Shown: piece by piece, positions 10,393-21,845 of the stretch | How positions within the stretch are numbered: position 1 is the first letter of the stretch | Layout of the letters: each line of letters begins with the position of its first letter | Origin: Mytilus trossulus | Lineage: Eukaryota; Mollusca; Bivalvia; Mytilida; Mytilidae | NCBI RefSeq assembly: GCF_036588685.1 | Contig: NC_086382.1 | Location: forward strand, 5,617,001 to 5,681,000 | Reading direction: 5' to 3' | DNA: 64,000 bases | The notes under the pieces: model-generated | Seen by the model: the letters and a program-made list of their open reading frames with translations, nothing else | The model's database searches: none | What the model was told of the DNA's origin: nothing | Translations under genes and position numbers: made by a program

Positions 10393-13300
10393 TTTGGTAA
10401 TCTGGCCTTCACTTTGTCATTTTTTCCAGCGTAAATCAAAACCGGAAGCTATTTTTGAGTAGGGCGATTATAAGAGCAAAAATTATCGGACTGGATATAA
10501 ATAAATTGCGGATTTATTCAATAAATGGTTTCTTACAAGCATTAGCCTTTCAAAAAGGGCTATAGTCGACTCTTAGCTGATGAAAATGGAAAGTGCTCTC
10601 GCTTTGTAGATTAATTCATTTACTAGAATAGCCACGTGCATCAATCAACAAATTTTACCACACACGTGAGGTCACACGTTATGAAGTAGTATATAAATAT
10701 ATCGTTTAACGTTGTTGTTTACTCCAGAAGATTCGACTATTTATAGATAAAAGTTACCTGTGTAAAATCTAATTGCTAAACTAGAGAGGACAAATCCGAT
10801 ACTCTACGGGATTGAAGGACATTTACTAGGTTTGGATTGTCCTAACCAATCAATAAACTTTGATTATTCACGTCTCTTAACATCAATTCTCTGTATGCAT
10901 CAACCAACAGCTGGCCACATAAAAAAATAATGTTTTAGAAAAACTACCTCTAACATCAAAGTTAGTTACATTATTCATAAAAATTAGTTTAAAATCTTAA
11001 TCATCCCAGTCCTTCTTGTCGGTTGCTAAGGAACATAAATTTCCTTAGCAACCAAGAAAAAATTACCTCAAAATGACCAAATTTCAATTATGAACAGCTC
11101 ATTTATTATGGCAGATAGCTTTACAAAGTTTAGCATTAAATGAACAGCAGAATATGCTTTATAAAAATATATTCATCAAAGTAATTCATTTACGGTGAAA
11201 TACAGCGTAGAATATCAGAGCTAAAAGCTATTTTAGGTACTATGGATCTTAGGCAAAAAGTGTAAAATTCTACCAAATTTAGTCCCTAAAATATTTTTTT
11301 GGCAGAAAAATAGCCGAAACATGACTCACTACGCTTAAAGATGAGGTATTTAGCTAATCATTCATGAAAAAATATCTCTGGGGAAATATATTTTGAAAAA
11401 ATGGCGGATAATTCAAATTAGGTCATATTTGGGGTGTAAACTGTTCATGTAGGCCAATTTTTCATATGTTTGCTATCCTACCAGACAATTTCAACCATAA
11501 AAACCAACTAATATGTTATATTGATGTTGGTGTTTTGGTATGGATACTTCAAATGATTTTCTTTAAATACAGAAAATAACAAAATGGGTTCATTACTAGG
11601 TTCGTTATATTTTTGGAAATTTTTTGGTTTTATGTTAAAAATTGGGGAGTTTGAGAATCAATTTATTTGCATTTAGACTGAAGATATAACTTTTTTTTCT
11701 TCAATCCAGTTTAAAGTAAAGGTTAGAGGACAAGATGCTACACCTTTGTTGAAAACCGTAATTTTTGGATGAAGTGTTCTTAAGGCAGATGCTTATTTTA
11801 TCCCCTTCCCTTTCATAAATGTGACCTACCGAATTAGAGACGTTACGCGCAATGTTCGTACCGTTTACGTTTTTTGTATGTTTTATGGGTAAAACTGCGC
11901 TGCAGGTGCAGGAAAAAACTTATTCTAATTAAAACAAAGATATCAATGTACTGGATATAAATGTCCTTGTTCATTTATCTTCATTAAACATAATAAAATG
12001 CATTTGTTCGAGTTGTTATGCATTTGATTATGGATTTTGGAGAAAAGAAATGGGCTGTCCCGGGTAACATTTGACGACGAAATCTAAAGCATAAGTCTTC
12101 TTTTCGACTTTCTTTTCCCGATTTTCATAATATTTTTTTTTTGCCGCGAATTGCCATGAAATGACAACCAATTGTTATATATTTATTTGATGGCTAATGA
12201 CGACTTATTCTGTTACGCCAGGTAAATCTGCAAAGTTTCATTGTGTCCCCTCACCATTTTCGAAACTACTTTAACAAAAACAGTTTAAAAAATACGAATA
12301 AATGATGTCATCCGGTGAGAAAATGATATAACAAGTATAATTAAGGATAACAGTACTGTAGTTGAAGAGTTGACACCGTCAATTGTAGATTTGACGGTCG
12401 CAAATGCAGTTTTACTGTAATTAATCAATTTCAAACGCAAAATCGGCCAAACACAAAAACAAAAAAGATTCTAAATTTTAAAAATTGGTGAATAAAATGT
12501 CACACATTCATTTTTTGCAAAAACGTTTCGTACAATCGTAATTAAAGTAAACTATGTTTAGTTTTGCACTTGATTATCGACAAATCTTTTCAAAATATTT
12601 ATATTGATCTCCATAGCATTCGGACTTTCTGAGAAAGAACTGTTTGAAAATTGGTGAAAAAGATGTTGCACGCATTATATTAATAATTTCTTACGGCGGC
12701 AACCTGACGTCGTTTCGAATAGTCAAAACAACAGTGCCATATTAAAAAACTTACAGAACAAGCACACAACTTAGTCGATTTTCGGAGCATGTGTTGTTCA
12801 AGTACATATACAGAGAGCTCGGACTTTTTTTAACTACGATTTAATTTATCTATATGTTACTGATTTTTCGGATTCTTTTTGTTATTGTGTAAAACAAGTA
12901 AAACTTGGGTGGGTATTTGTACGAGCATATCTTTTGTGTTTTTATCATATAGCAATAAAGATGCTTCTTTAAAAATTACGGACAAAATATGTTTCGGATG
13001 ATGCTCCTAATGTATCTTTGGAACGATAAGAATATATTATTGTGAAAACCAAGAAAAAACTTGCACTTGTCAGAAAATGCACTGGACCGGATAATATGTG
13101 TAATTACTAAATGGTTCAGTAAAAGTCACGAAATTGTTGTTGAATGTTACTTAACTGACACACGGTCATAAAATGTTCAAAGTTTCGAAATAATACTTGA
13201 AAGGGACTTTATAACGCAACCAGTTTTTTTTTTTAAAGATTCAAGTATTACAATCTGCGGCAATTTTTTTGATTGCAGGAAACATTTGAACGGCACTAAA

Positions 13301-13570
13301 TTACTTTATTGTAAGCGCCGAACATTTAGATATGTTGAGAGTATAGATCGTGACACAATATCTTTTGAATTCGTTCCTAATACTAAAAGTCTCTTTTAAG
13401 GTTTTTTTCTTCTTTTGACGATGCTTAATTGACAGTAAGGTACCTGTCATGTTATTTTTGTGAAAACTGTTTGGTTGTAATTACAAAGACTGCATAAATA
13501 ATACAATTTGAAGTATAAGGCGATCAGACCGACAGTTGTCGAAAACAACTGAAGCCGCTATTTTGGCCCC
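10393..13570. other. Intergenic region upstream of CDC37
   Basis: No exon with supportable homology and only short chance frames. At 11795-11840 there is a small fragment of the R2 tail (CCCTTCCCTTTCATAAATGT). Otherwise AT-rich unique-looking sequence. Confidence 0.5.
10441..10449 (-). promoter_or_regulatory. ETS-like site upstream of CDC37
   Basis: ACCGGAAGC on the plus strand, about 50 bp upstream of the CDC37 ATG. CCGGAAG cores near start sites are typical of broadly expressed animal genes. The motif is short and could be chance. No TATA box is evident at the expected distance. Confidence 0.3.
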
Positions 13571-13904
13571 ATAGAAGATGTGGTATGATTGCCAATGAGA
13601 CAATTAACTGTTCACAAGAGACCAAAATAACACAGCAATTAACAATTATATGTCACATAACAGCCTTCAACAATGAGTAAAGCCCATACTGCATAGTCAG
13701 CTATAAAAGGCCCTGCAATGACAAAGCCAAACGGGAAAACTAAGAGCCGTATTTATTTTTAAATGAACGGAAAACAAATATGTAACACATAAACAAAGGA
13801 CAACCACTGAATTACGGGCTCCTGACTTGGGACAGGCACATTCATACATAATGTGGCGGAGTTAAACATGTTAGCGGGATCCGAACCCTTCCCCTAACTA
13901 GACA
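13571..13904 (+). repeat. R1 dispersed repeat, near-complete copy
   Basis: The longest R1 copy on the plus strand. It runs from AGAAGATGTGGTATGATTGC through GGGACAGGCAC to the CGGGATCCGAACCC end. It serves here as the reference for R1 length (~330 bp). Confidence 0.85.
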
Positions 13905-14017
13905 AGTACATTAACTTTAGATCCAAATCCATGAAAAACGTCCGGTTTTAGCGATAACGTCTGTTACGCTTATAGGCACGAACATCGCACGTAATGTCAG
14001 AGTATTTACCAGATTTG

Positions 14018-14262
14018 TTATCACATAAGCAACACGACGGGTGCCACATGTGGAGCAAGATCTATTTACCCTTCCGGAGCACCTGAGATCACCCCTAGTT
14101 TTTATTGGGGTTTGTGTTGTTTATTCTTTAGTTTTCCATGTTGTGTCATGTGTATATTGTTTGTCTGTTTGTCTTTTTCGTTTTTTCCATGGCGTTGTCA
14201 GTTTGTTTTAGATTTATGAGTTTGACTGTATACCTTTTGGTATCTTTCGTCTCTCTTCTTTA
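14018..14262 (+). repeat. R2 retroelement 3' tail
   Basis: Contains CACGACGGGTGCCACATGTG, TTCCGGAGCACCTGAGATCA and GCGTTGTCAGTTTGTTTTAG, the tail that follows the reverse-transcriptase fragments at 17395-18100 and 50866-52036. There is no coding part here, consistent with 5' truncation during insertion. Confidence 0.8.
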
Positions 14263-14639
14263 ATAAGTATCAGTGTCAGTGCTACTGGTGTTCTTTCGTG
14301 TTCACACTTAAATTATTTTTAAAAGAAAAAAGGTTTTCGTATTTTTTCAAAGTGTTTTTTGTTGTTGTTATACATATAGATAATTGCTAATTGCCTTTAT
14401 AGATACTTATTGTCTTTGGCCCAACATGATAAGTTCTGCATGCATTCACGTTATTTTCAATAAATTTGTTAACTTTAAATTGCTTGAACTGTAACTCATT
14501 TTGTATTGGAGGTTTGAGTCAGTACCCATTTAGTTTCACATCAATTTATATGTACCATACACATGATACAGTTGTAAAAATGTTTTTGAACAATATATTG
14601 TATAAACAATAATAAGAACTAAAGGCTCTTACTATAAAG

Positions 14640-15570
14640 AGCCTTTGTCGCTCACCTTGTGTACAAATAAAACAAAGGACACGGATGGATTCATGACAAA
14701 ATTGTATGTTGGTGATATCGATGTGTTTGTAGATCTTACTTTACTGAACATTCTTGCTACTTACAATTTTGTCTTTCTATAATAAACTTGACCTTTTAGT
14801 TACAAAGGAAAATATTTTGTAAAAATTTACAAAAAATTACCAAATTCATTGAAATTGTTACAAATTGACTATAAAGGACAATAACTCCTAAAGGGATCAA
14901 CTGACCATTTTGGTCATGTTGACTTATTACTCTGCTGAACATTATTGCTTTTTACAGTTTTAGCTCTATCTATAAAGTTAAACCACAAACGGCAAAATTT
15001 CTTTCAACATTACAAATTGGAGGGGGAGGGCACCAACCCAACAACCAGTTAACCAATTCATCTAAAAATTTCAGGGCAGAAAGAAATTGACTTGATGAAC
15101 AATTTAATTCTGTCAGATTTTCTCTCAATGCTTTGATTTCAGAGTTATAAGCCAAAATCTACATTTTACCTCTATGTTCTATTTTTAGCCCCATCTTTGT
15201 TGATTGGCTGGGTCACCGTAGACACGTTTAAACTAGATACCCTAATAATGATTGTGGCTTAGATTGGTTTAATTTTGCCTAGTAGTTTCAGAGGAGAATA
15301 TTTTTTGTATAAGGTTACAAAAATTTACGAAAAATTGAAAAAATGACTATAAAGGGCAATAACTCCTTACGGGGACAACTGACCATTTCAGTCATCCGAC
15401 TTATTTGTAGATCTTACTATGCTGAACATAATTGTTGTTTACAGATTATCTCTATTTATAATTATATTCAAGATTATAACCCAAAACAGAAAAATTTCCT
15501 AAAAGTTACCAATTCAGAGGCAGCAACCCAACAACCGGTTGTCCAATTCATCTAAAAATTACAGGGCAAA
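14640..15570 (+). repeat. Three degenerate direct repeat units
   Basis: Blocks starting near 14640, 14870 and 15345 share phrases such as GGACAATAACTCC / GGGCAATAACTCC, CAACTGACCATTT, GTAGATCTTACT and TGCTGAACAT in the same order, followed by CATCTAAAAATT and ACAGGGCA. They look like an old dispersed repeat present in tandem. No gene is supported. Confidence 0.6.
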
Positions 15571-17394
15571 TAATACATTGTATCTCTTGATATTGCAGTG
15601 TATTAGATGTCACAAATAATGTCCGGCATTGCCGCAATTGTTTTTAAAATGGACAGACAACATATATATTATTAGTATGTCACTATCTGTGGAATACAGT
15701 TTTGTTTTCTATCTATTGATCGAAGATTTTCAAAAAGGGGAAATAACTCAATTTTTAAAAATTACATCCAGATTAGTTTGAGCATGAAATTCTTAATTGC
15801 TGGCATATGTAATATGATATAATTACTCTCAATACATCTAAAAATATTTGTTTCCATAAGAAAGGACTATTTTATCATGAAAATATTCATATGAAATATT
15901 TATTTACAAATAGAACCTAAAAAAGGGGGAGTTTCAGGGTAAATTGCAATGACTAATATTCCTCTATTGGCAACTTTCTGGAACATTTCCCCAAGATTTT
16001 TTTTGCAGCATTTTGTTGACAAAACATCCACAATTTTATATGTTATAGTCTTTTATGTGAGGATTTCTGCGTTTTCGGTAAAATCAGGTGTAAAAAATGA
16101 CAAAAATCGGCCAAAATCATGCCGATTTTTGTGTTAAGTGGACCATCTGATGTACCACATAATTGTTTTTTTTCGAAAAATTTGTCAGTTAGCAGTTTAG
16201 ATGATTGAAATCTTCTCTTATACCCATGAAAATAACAAAAAATTATATGCTTTATCCCATTTTCACCATAAAATACAATGTTAGCCATTTCTCCTTGCTA
16301 TACTAATATATACATGTGATGTCACGTGGTTTCCATGGCAACCAGACTATTCAGATTTTTTTTATTATTTTTTTTTTAATTAGACTGTTAGTTTGGACCA
16401 TTTGAACTTTAAAAAAAGTAATCGAAAAAAAATAATCTGGCCAAAATTTGTCATATTTGGTCTATTTTTACAGAGAATTGATGTTAATATCTTCCAATCA
16501 GGTAGCAAGAAAAATTCACGCACTAATTGTCCATTGTTCAATTCTTAAAATCGACTCCTAGGAGTCGCTAGGAGTCGATAATAAAGAGTGTAACAGCCGG
16601 AACAAGTAGGGGCGATTGATATTAGTCATATTGTCCAATTTAAAAGTGTGACGGGGGGAAAAAATGGTTTCCCCCTACTTCTTGACACAAAAAGACTTTT
16701 AACAAGACGCACACCACCTAGTAATTCCCCGCTACTGTGGGGTTTTAAATATTTTGGTCATGTAGGAGACTGTAAAGCGGAGCTCCGACATTCGAAAAAA
16801 TAACTTGTGACAAGTTGCTTGATGGAAAGTTGGATGCACTATCATTTTGTGTCTTTATGGCATTGAATGTCATAATTCTTTATTAACATCTGTATTGATG
16901 AATTAACCTGAAAATTTTGCTATACGGATAGAATCGTAAATAAAATTATATATAATTGTTCACTTTTCTTTCAATACACATTAGTTAGTGGGCGTTTCAT
17001 AGTCATACCATACGACACGACAAATTCATAACCACTGAACACACTGTTATGTCATAAACTGTAAATTTTATGATATAGCATTAAAACTTTGAAATGAAAA
17101 AAAAATGATTTGTTATTATTAGAAAAATCCAGACTTTATCAAACACGCCTTCTTTTTCAAAATGTGTTCTATGGAGTTTCTTGTTGTTAGTTACAATTCG
17201 ACGAAAAGAGAAAGTAAGTTCCAATAGGTTATCAAACAGTGTGTTGTATGTAGAACTAACAAATTTCATAGATTTCAGCAAAAAGAGCAAGAACCTTATA
17301 TTGACAAAATTCGTTTCATTTCCAGAGATTTTGTTCTGTTAAAATTAATAAGAACAAATTATATTTGCATCTTTATTGGACGAATCTTATCCAT
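15571..17394. other. Intergenic, no gene recognised
   Basis: AT-rich. It contains a small palindrome at 16553-16580 (CGACTCCTAGGAGTCG followed by CTAGGAGTCG) and a hairpin-forming AAAATCGGCC...GCCGATTTT near 16104-16130. Nothing else is recognised. Confidence 0.5.
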
Positions 17395-18100
17395 CGAACT
17401 AGATATAAAGGATACCACAGATACAGTTAAGTCGGCCTCATATTTCGACTTACATCTGGAAAATGACAATGAGGGCGGGTTGAAAACAAAACTTTACGAC
17501 AAAAGAGATGATTTCAGCTTCCTAATTGTGAACTTTCCATTTCTATGTAGCAACATTACAGCAGCGCCTGCATACGGAGTATATATCTCCCAATTGATAT
17601 GACATTCCCGCGCTTGTATTTCCTATCATGATTACCTTGATAGAGGATTGCTGCTCACAAGGAAGCTATTAAATCAAGAGTTCCAAATGGTGAAGTTGAG
17701 GTCATCCCTTCGTAAATTTTACGAAAGCCATCACAAGTTGGTTGACCGTTATTGAATAACCGTTTCACAGATGATATCGGATATGTGCCTTGTGTCGTAA
17801 CTACTATAGATCACTATACCCCATCCCTTTTCACGAATGTGACCTACCATATTATACTTTTTACCGGATTTGTATCAACATAATCAACACGACGGGTGCC
17901 TCATGTGAAGCAGGATCTACTAACCCTTCGGCACCTGAGATAACCCCAAGTTTTTGGTGGGGCTCGTGTTGCTTATAGTCTATAGATTTCTATATTGTGT
18001 CTTCTGTACTTTGTCTGTTTGTCTTTTAATTTTTTAGCCTTGGCGTTGTCAGTTTATTTTCAATCTGTAGGTTGACTGTCCCTTTGGCATCTTTCGCCCC
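17395..18100 (+). pseudogene. Reverse-transcriptase element relic (R2), C-terminal part plus tail
   Basis: Translates to the C-terminal part of a reverse-transcriptase polyprotein: a SIELDIKDTTDTVKSAS-like stretch, then SSLRKFYE. This is the region also seen downstream of the YIDD motif at 50866-52036. At least two in-frame stops break it (near 17600 and 17754). The R2 tail follows directly. The family is probably non-LTR or Penelope-like, but I cannot assign the class with confidence. Confidence 0.75.
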
Positions 18101-18301
18101 TCTTTGGCAATTATTTTTCAAATTATTATTTATAGGCTTATACTTTCAACCTATCTATAATTAAGTTACTTGCGAAAAGGGCAAATAAATCAAATGCCTT
18201 ATACTACTATAATAGTCACATTGCATTAGAATATTTTCAAACAGCTATAATTTGTTTCAAACACTAGATGACTTGTATGGTTCATTATAATACGTTATTC
18301 T

Positions 18302-18391
18302 GATTGGCTAACTGCACATCACGTGTTAATTTTTCCTTACGCAATTGATTGGCTAACTGCACATCACGTGTTAATTTTTCCTTACGCAATT
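18302..18391 (+). repeat. Two 45-bp direct repeats containing CACGTG
   Basis: Units at 18302-18346 and 18347-18391 are identical over nearly their whole length and each contains the E-box ATCACGTGTTAA. A recent local duplication. Confidence 0.85.
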
Positions 18392-18518
18392 GCATTACTC
18401 AATAAAACTTTTCATTTATGATAACACGAGGTCCCACAATAAAGTGTATACAGATGAATTGAATAAAAAAAAAGATAAAATTCGTGTTTTCATGAGCCTA
18501 GCTAAAAAATGTAATTAT

Positions 18519-18647
18519 AAGTATTGAATGCTTCTTTTTGTAACTTCACAGGGTTGTAAAAGCGTTGACCGTGCGCTTCCTACAAAATTTACTTCGGTCA
18601 ACGCTTTTACACCTCCATAAAGTTACAAAAAGAAACATTCAATTCTT
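18519..18647. mobile_element. Palindromic hairpin element (MITE-like)
   Basis: Arms of about 50 nt (18519-18571 and 18595-18647) are near-perfect inverted copies. GTTGTAAAAGCGTTGACCG pairs with CGGTCAACGCTTTTAC, and CTTTTTGTAACTT pairs with AAGTTACAAAAAG. The loop is about 23 nt. Related copies: 23266-23421 (degenerate) and a half copy at 6912-6947. The arrangement fits a foldback MITE family. Confidence 0.75.
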
Positions 18648-19224
18648 AAATAAACACATAATGCTAAAATAATATATCGCTATTAGCAGGAACTTTGGTT
18701 CACTTTTGTCAAAATAAGCTAGAAACAAATCGCTGATGTATTATTGACATGCATTCAAGTGAAACGTTCCACCTCCGTATTCATGCGACCTATGATTTAA
18801 CCTTGGTTTGAGATCGGTTGTCCTCGTTTCCAGTATGTCCACATTCTGATGAAACGAATGTCAGATGAAAATGTGATTCTAGGGAATTAAGGCAACAGAA
18901 GACCTATATCGATGACTGATTCCACCCTCAGTCACTTGTCTCTGAAACCACCCCACCCAATATATATATATTTGGTGTTAGAACATTAGTTATTCGACCT
19001 GTTAGTGAAATGCTTTTTGTTAGAATATACTTTTTCACTTTTTTGGTCTTTTGGAAAATGTTGTTTGTGCTGTATTTAACCCCTCTACAACGAAATTTGT
19101 TTTTGATGCACACGTAAAAAAAATTGCGGTTTCTATCACAGGTTTGAACGGTTTTTTTTCAATTTAGACTTGTATATATACATATTTATATTTTTATACG
19201 TGTGCAGGTCGAACTATTATATTC
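18648..19224. other. Intergenic, no gene recognised
   Basis: AT-rich with a short (AT)n run near 18960. Nothing else is seen. Confidence 0.4.
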
Positions 19225-19375
19225 TTAAACCCTGCTGACTGCCATTGACTATGATTGCCAGTTTTCTTGCTGAAGGTTGTTGATTCTCTAGTGGTACTCC
19301 AGCTTCACCAGCTAATGAAAACTGATCGCCAAGATATATTCCCTATAAAAAGATAAGTGATACGACAATCAATCA
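19225..19375 (-). repeat. SINE body fragment
   Basis: On the minus strand GGCGATCAGTTTTCATTAGC runs into AACCTTCAGCAAGAAAACTG. Partly the same order (GGCGATCA..., AAAACTG(A/G)(C/T)AATC...) occurs in the SINE at 5925-6122. It ends in CAATCAATCAATC repeats at 19363-19375. Confidence 0.5.
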
Positions 19376-20040
19376 ATCAATATAATTACAACAGGATCAT
19401 ATCTCCATCATTTCCATCGACAGGTTATTTACCCATGTTGTTGGTTTTTTTTTTTGGGGGGGGGGTCTCTTCGATGCAGATGGTATTCAGTCAGGAATAC
19501 ACACGAACAATTGACACTTTATAAGGATTCTAGAATTTGTGTTTTTTTATCGGTTGGACTTTTGTAATTTTGAATTACTCGTCATAGTTTTTATTTGTTT
19601 TTTTTTCGAATTTGGAAGGCATAAAATGAGTTGATATATACTGTGTATATCAAGCGGTTAATTGTCACTGGTTGTACCCGTTTTAAACCATGCCAATCTT
19701 TATAATCATTGCACAAATACATCCCAAAGGCCCATGAGCAAACTATCATGAGAAAAAGTTACTTAATATAGTGTCGCCATTTAAAATTTCGAAATAATAT
19801 AATTATAGTTTACGGGTATTCAAACATTTGTTTTCGTCCTTATTATTTTGCAATTTTTATTTGTTTTAAACACTAAGCAGGGGACAAAATATACAAGCCA
19901 AAGTTGAATGTAAATTTAGTTTTCTTATTAAATCATCTTAAAACGGAAACTTGTTTGAGGACATAATAAATCTGACACTTTGTATACTACAGATTCAAAC
20001 ATCAACTTGTAGTTGTGTGTACAAAGCTCACGAATTCAAT

Positions 20041-20106
20041 GACTTTAAAGAGATTTTTAGAGAATTTTTTTATGACTTTAAAGAGATTTTTAGAGAATTT
20101 TTTTGT
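20041..20106 (+). repeat. 33-bp tandem duplication
   Basis: GACTTTAAAGAGATTTTTAG... occurs twice head to tail (20041 and 20074) with one difference at the end. No coding role is supported. Confidence 0.85.
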
Positions 20107-20816
20107 AAGTTGAAACTGAATAAAAAAAATTAAGTGCCTGGCTTAAATTAATACAGTTTTCCAGTGGTTGTTATTGAGATCGTCGTAGGTTGCTGTTCTT
20201 TAATTTCATAATTTCATAATGTAAAATAACTATATAGGCTTCTACAGTAGACAAAAAAGAAAAAAAAAATTAAAAAGATTTAGATGCAAATAATGACACA
20301 GGCTTCAATAACGTTTTCTCAACGTTCCGTCGATGAAAGTTTTCTGACGTTACAAACGTAGCACCAATTAATACTGTGCAAAAATAAGATTTTCTGATTC
20401 AAATTACTCAAAAAACTCGATTTCCATGTTACAAGTTACGGTCATATTTTTTGACGTTTTTTTCCTTTAGGGTTATTGATTTAATTTTATGTTATAATTT
20501 TATCATTTCAAAGATATTACTATAAAACTATAGTCTTTTAAATATTACATATCATACCAGTTTTCATTTATTCTAAAAGACATGCTCAAATTAGGAAGAA
20601 AACACGCGGAACTAGTAGGGTTCACCAATACTGTGCGTAACGTCTGGAGCTCTAAGGAAAAGATATCCCAAAACATCGAAATAAGCGCCATGAAATTGTA
20701 CAGCAATTCTTTTTTTTTGCATTTACGTTTTTCAATACAAACTATGCAAACTAGCATGTTTGAAGGTACTATTATCTATGGTTATATATGTAATATCAAA
20801 CAAACAAACACCCTCT

Positions 20817-20902
20817 AACATGTTTAACACCGCCACATTCTGTATGAATATGCCTGTCCTAAGTCTGGAGCCTGTAATTGTCGTTTGTTTATGTGTTACA
20901 CA
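20817..20902 (-). repeat. R1 dispersed repeat, distal fragment
   Basis: Reverse-oriented distal part of R1 (complement of the GGGACAGGCAC...AATGTGGCGG region). Confidence 0.75.
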
Positions 20903-21647
20903 TCTGTGAGATGAAAAACAGCAATCGCATCCCCCTTTCAATGCTTATGTCCTGTGTGCGGATGGCCTTGTGTTTCATAAATCAATATGCCACAATCCAC
21001 TGCACATTCATGAACTGTAACGATCTAAACTCAACACAAAGTCAATGACAAAACACTTTGGCCATTTATGTTGCAAATCGAGCTTTTTGATCTCAAATTA
21101 AAACTAGTCTGAAACAGGTGCTAAAATTAGACAAGATACTACTGAGTAAGACATATTCGCATCTTAATTAATCCATACCGACTGTGCTAGAATAATGCAT
21201 ATCAAAACAAATCATTTTGTATCATGTTAAATCTTTATTTTTATTCAAACTTAAATACATAAAAACAAAAATGCAAAACAAAAAACTCAACAAAACATGT
21301 AAATATGCGCCAGTATAAATGTGCTTGGAGACCCCTGTCCTCAGTACTTGCGAAAAAAAAGAAACTATTAACACGTACTTACTTTAGATGGTACATGCGT
21401 ATATCGTTAATATGAGTGACATTTTTTGTTTTGATATCAGCTCATCAAAACCTACATTTTGTACTTTATTCTTATTCTTATACAAATCCTTGATATCAGT
21501 AACTTTTTAGGGACAAGTGACTGTGATACAAATAATTTCTCTTCAAACAAATTGGAAATAATTAATAAAAGTACATAAAATCAACTTTTGTTTTGCAAAT
21601 AAGAAAACGAAAAAAGAACATACACGTATCAGGTTTTATATTAAAAA

Positions 21648-21745
21648 AAAAGAAGATGTGGTATGATTGCCAATTGTCCACAAGAGGACCAAATGACACA
21701 TAAATTAACAAATATAGGTTACTGTACGGCCTTCAAATATGAGCA
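21648..21745 (+). repeat. R1 dispersed repeat, partial copy
   Basis: AGAAGATGTGGTATGATTGC followed by a shortened R1 interior. It lies about 100 bp past the stop codon of the small GTPase gene, so it may fall in its 3' UTR. Confidence 0.8.
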
Positions 21746-21845
21746 ATGCAAAATCGATTGATTCAAAAAAAAATTAAACGACGGAAAAATAAAAAGGAAA
21801 ACCACAATTAGCGTTTAGTTATAAAGTGATTGCACGGACGTTTGT

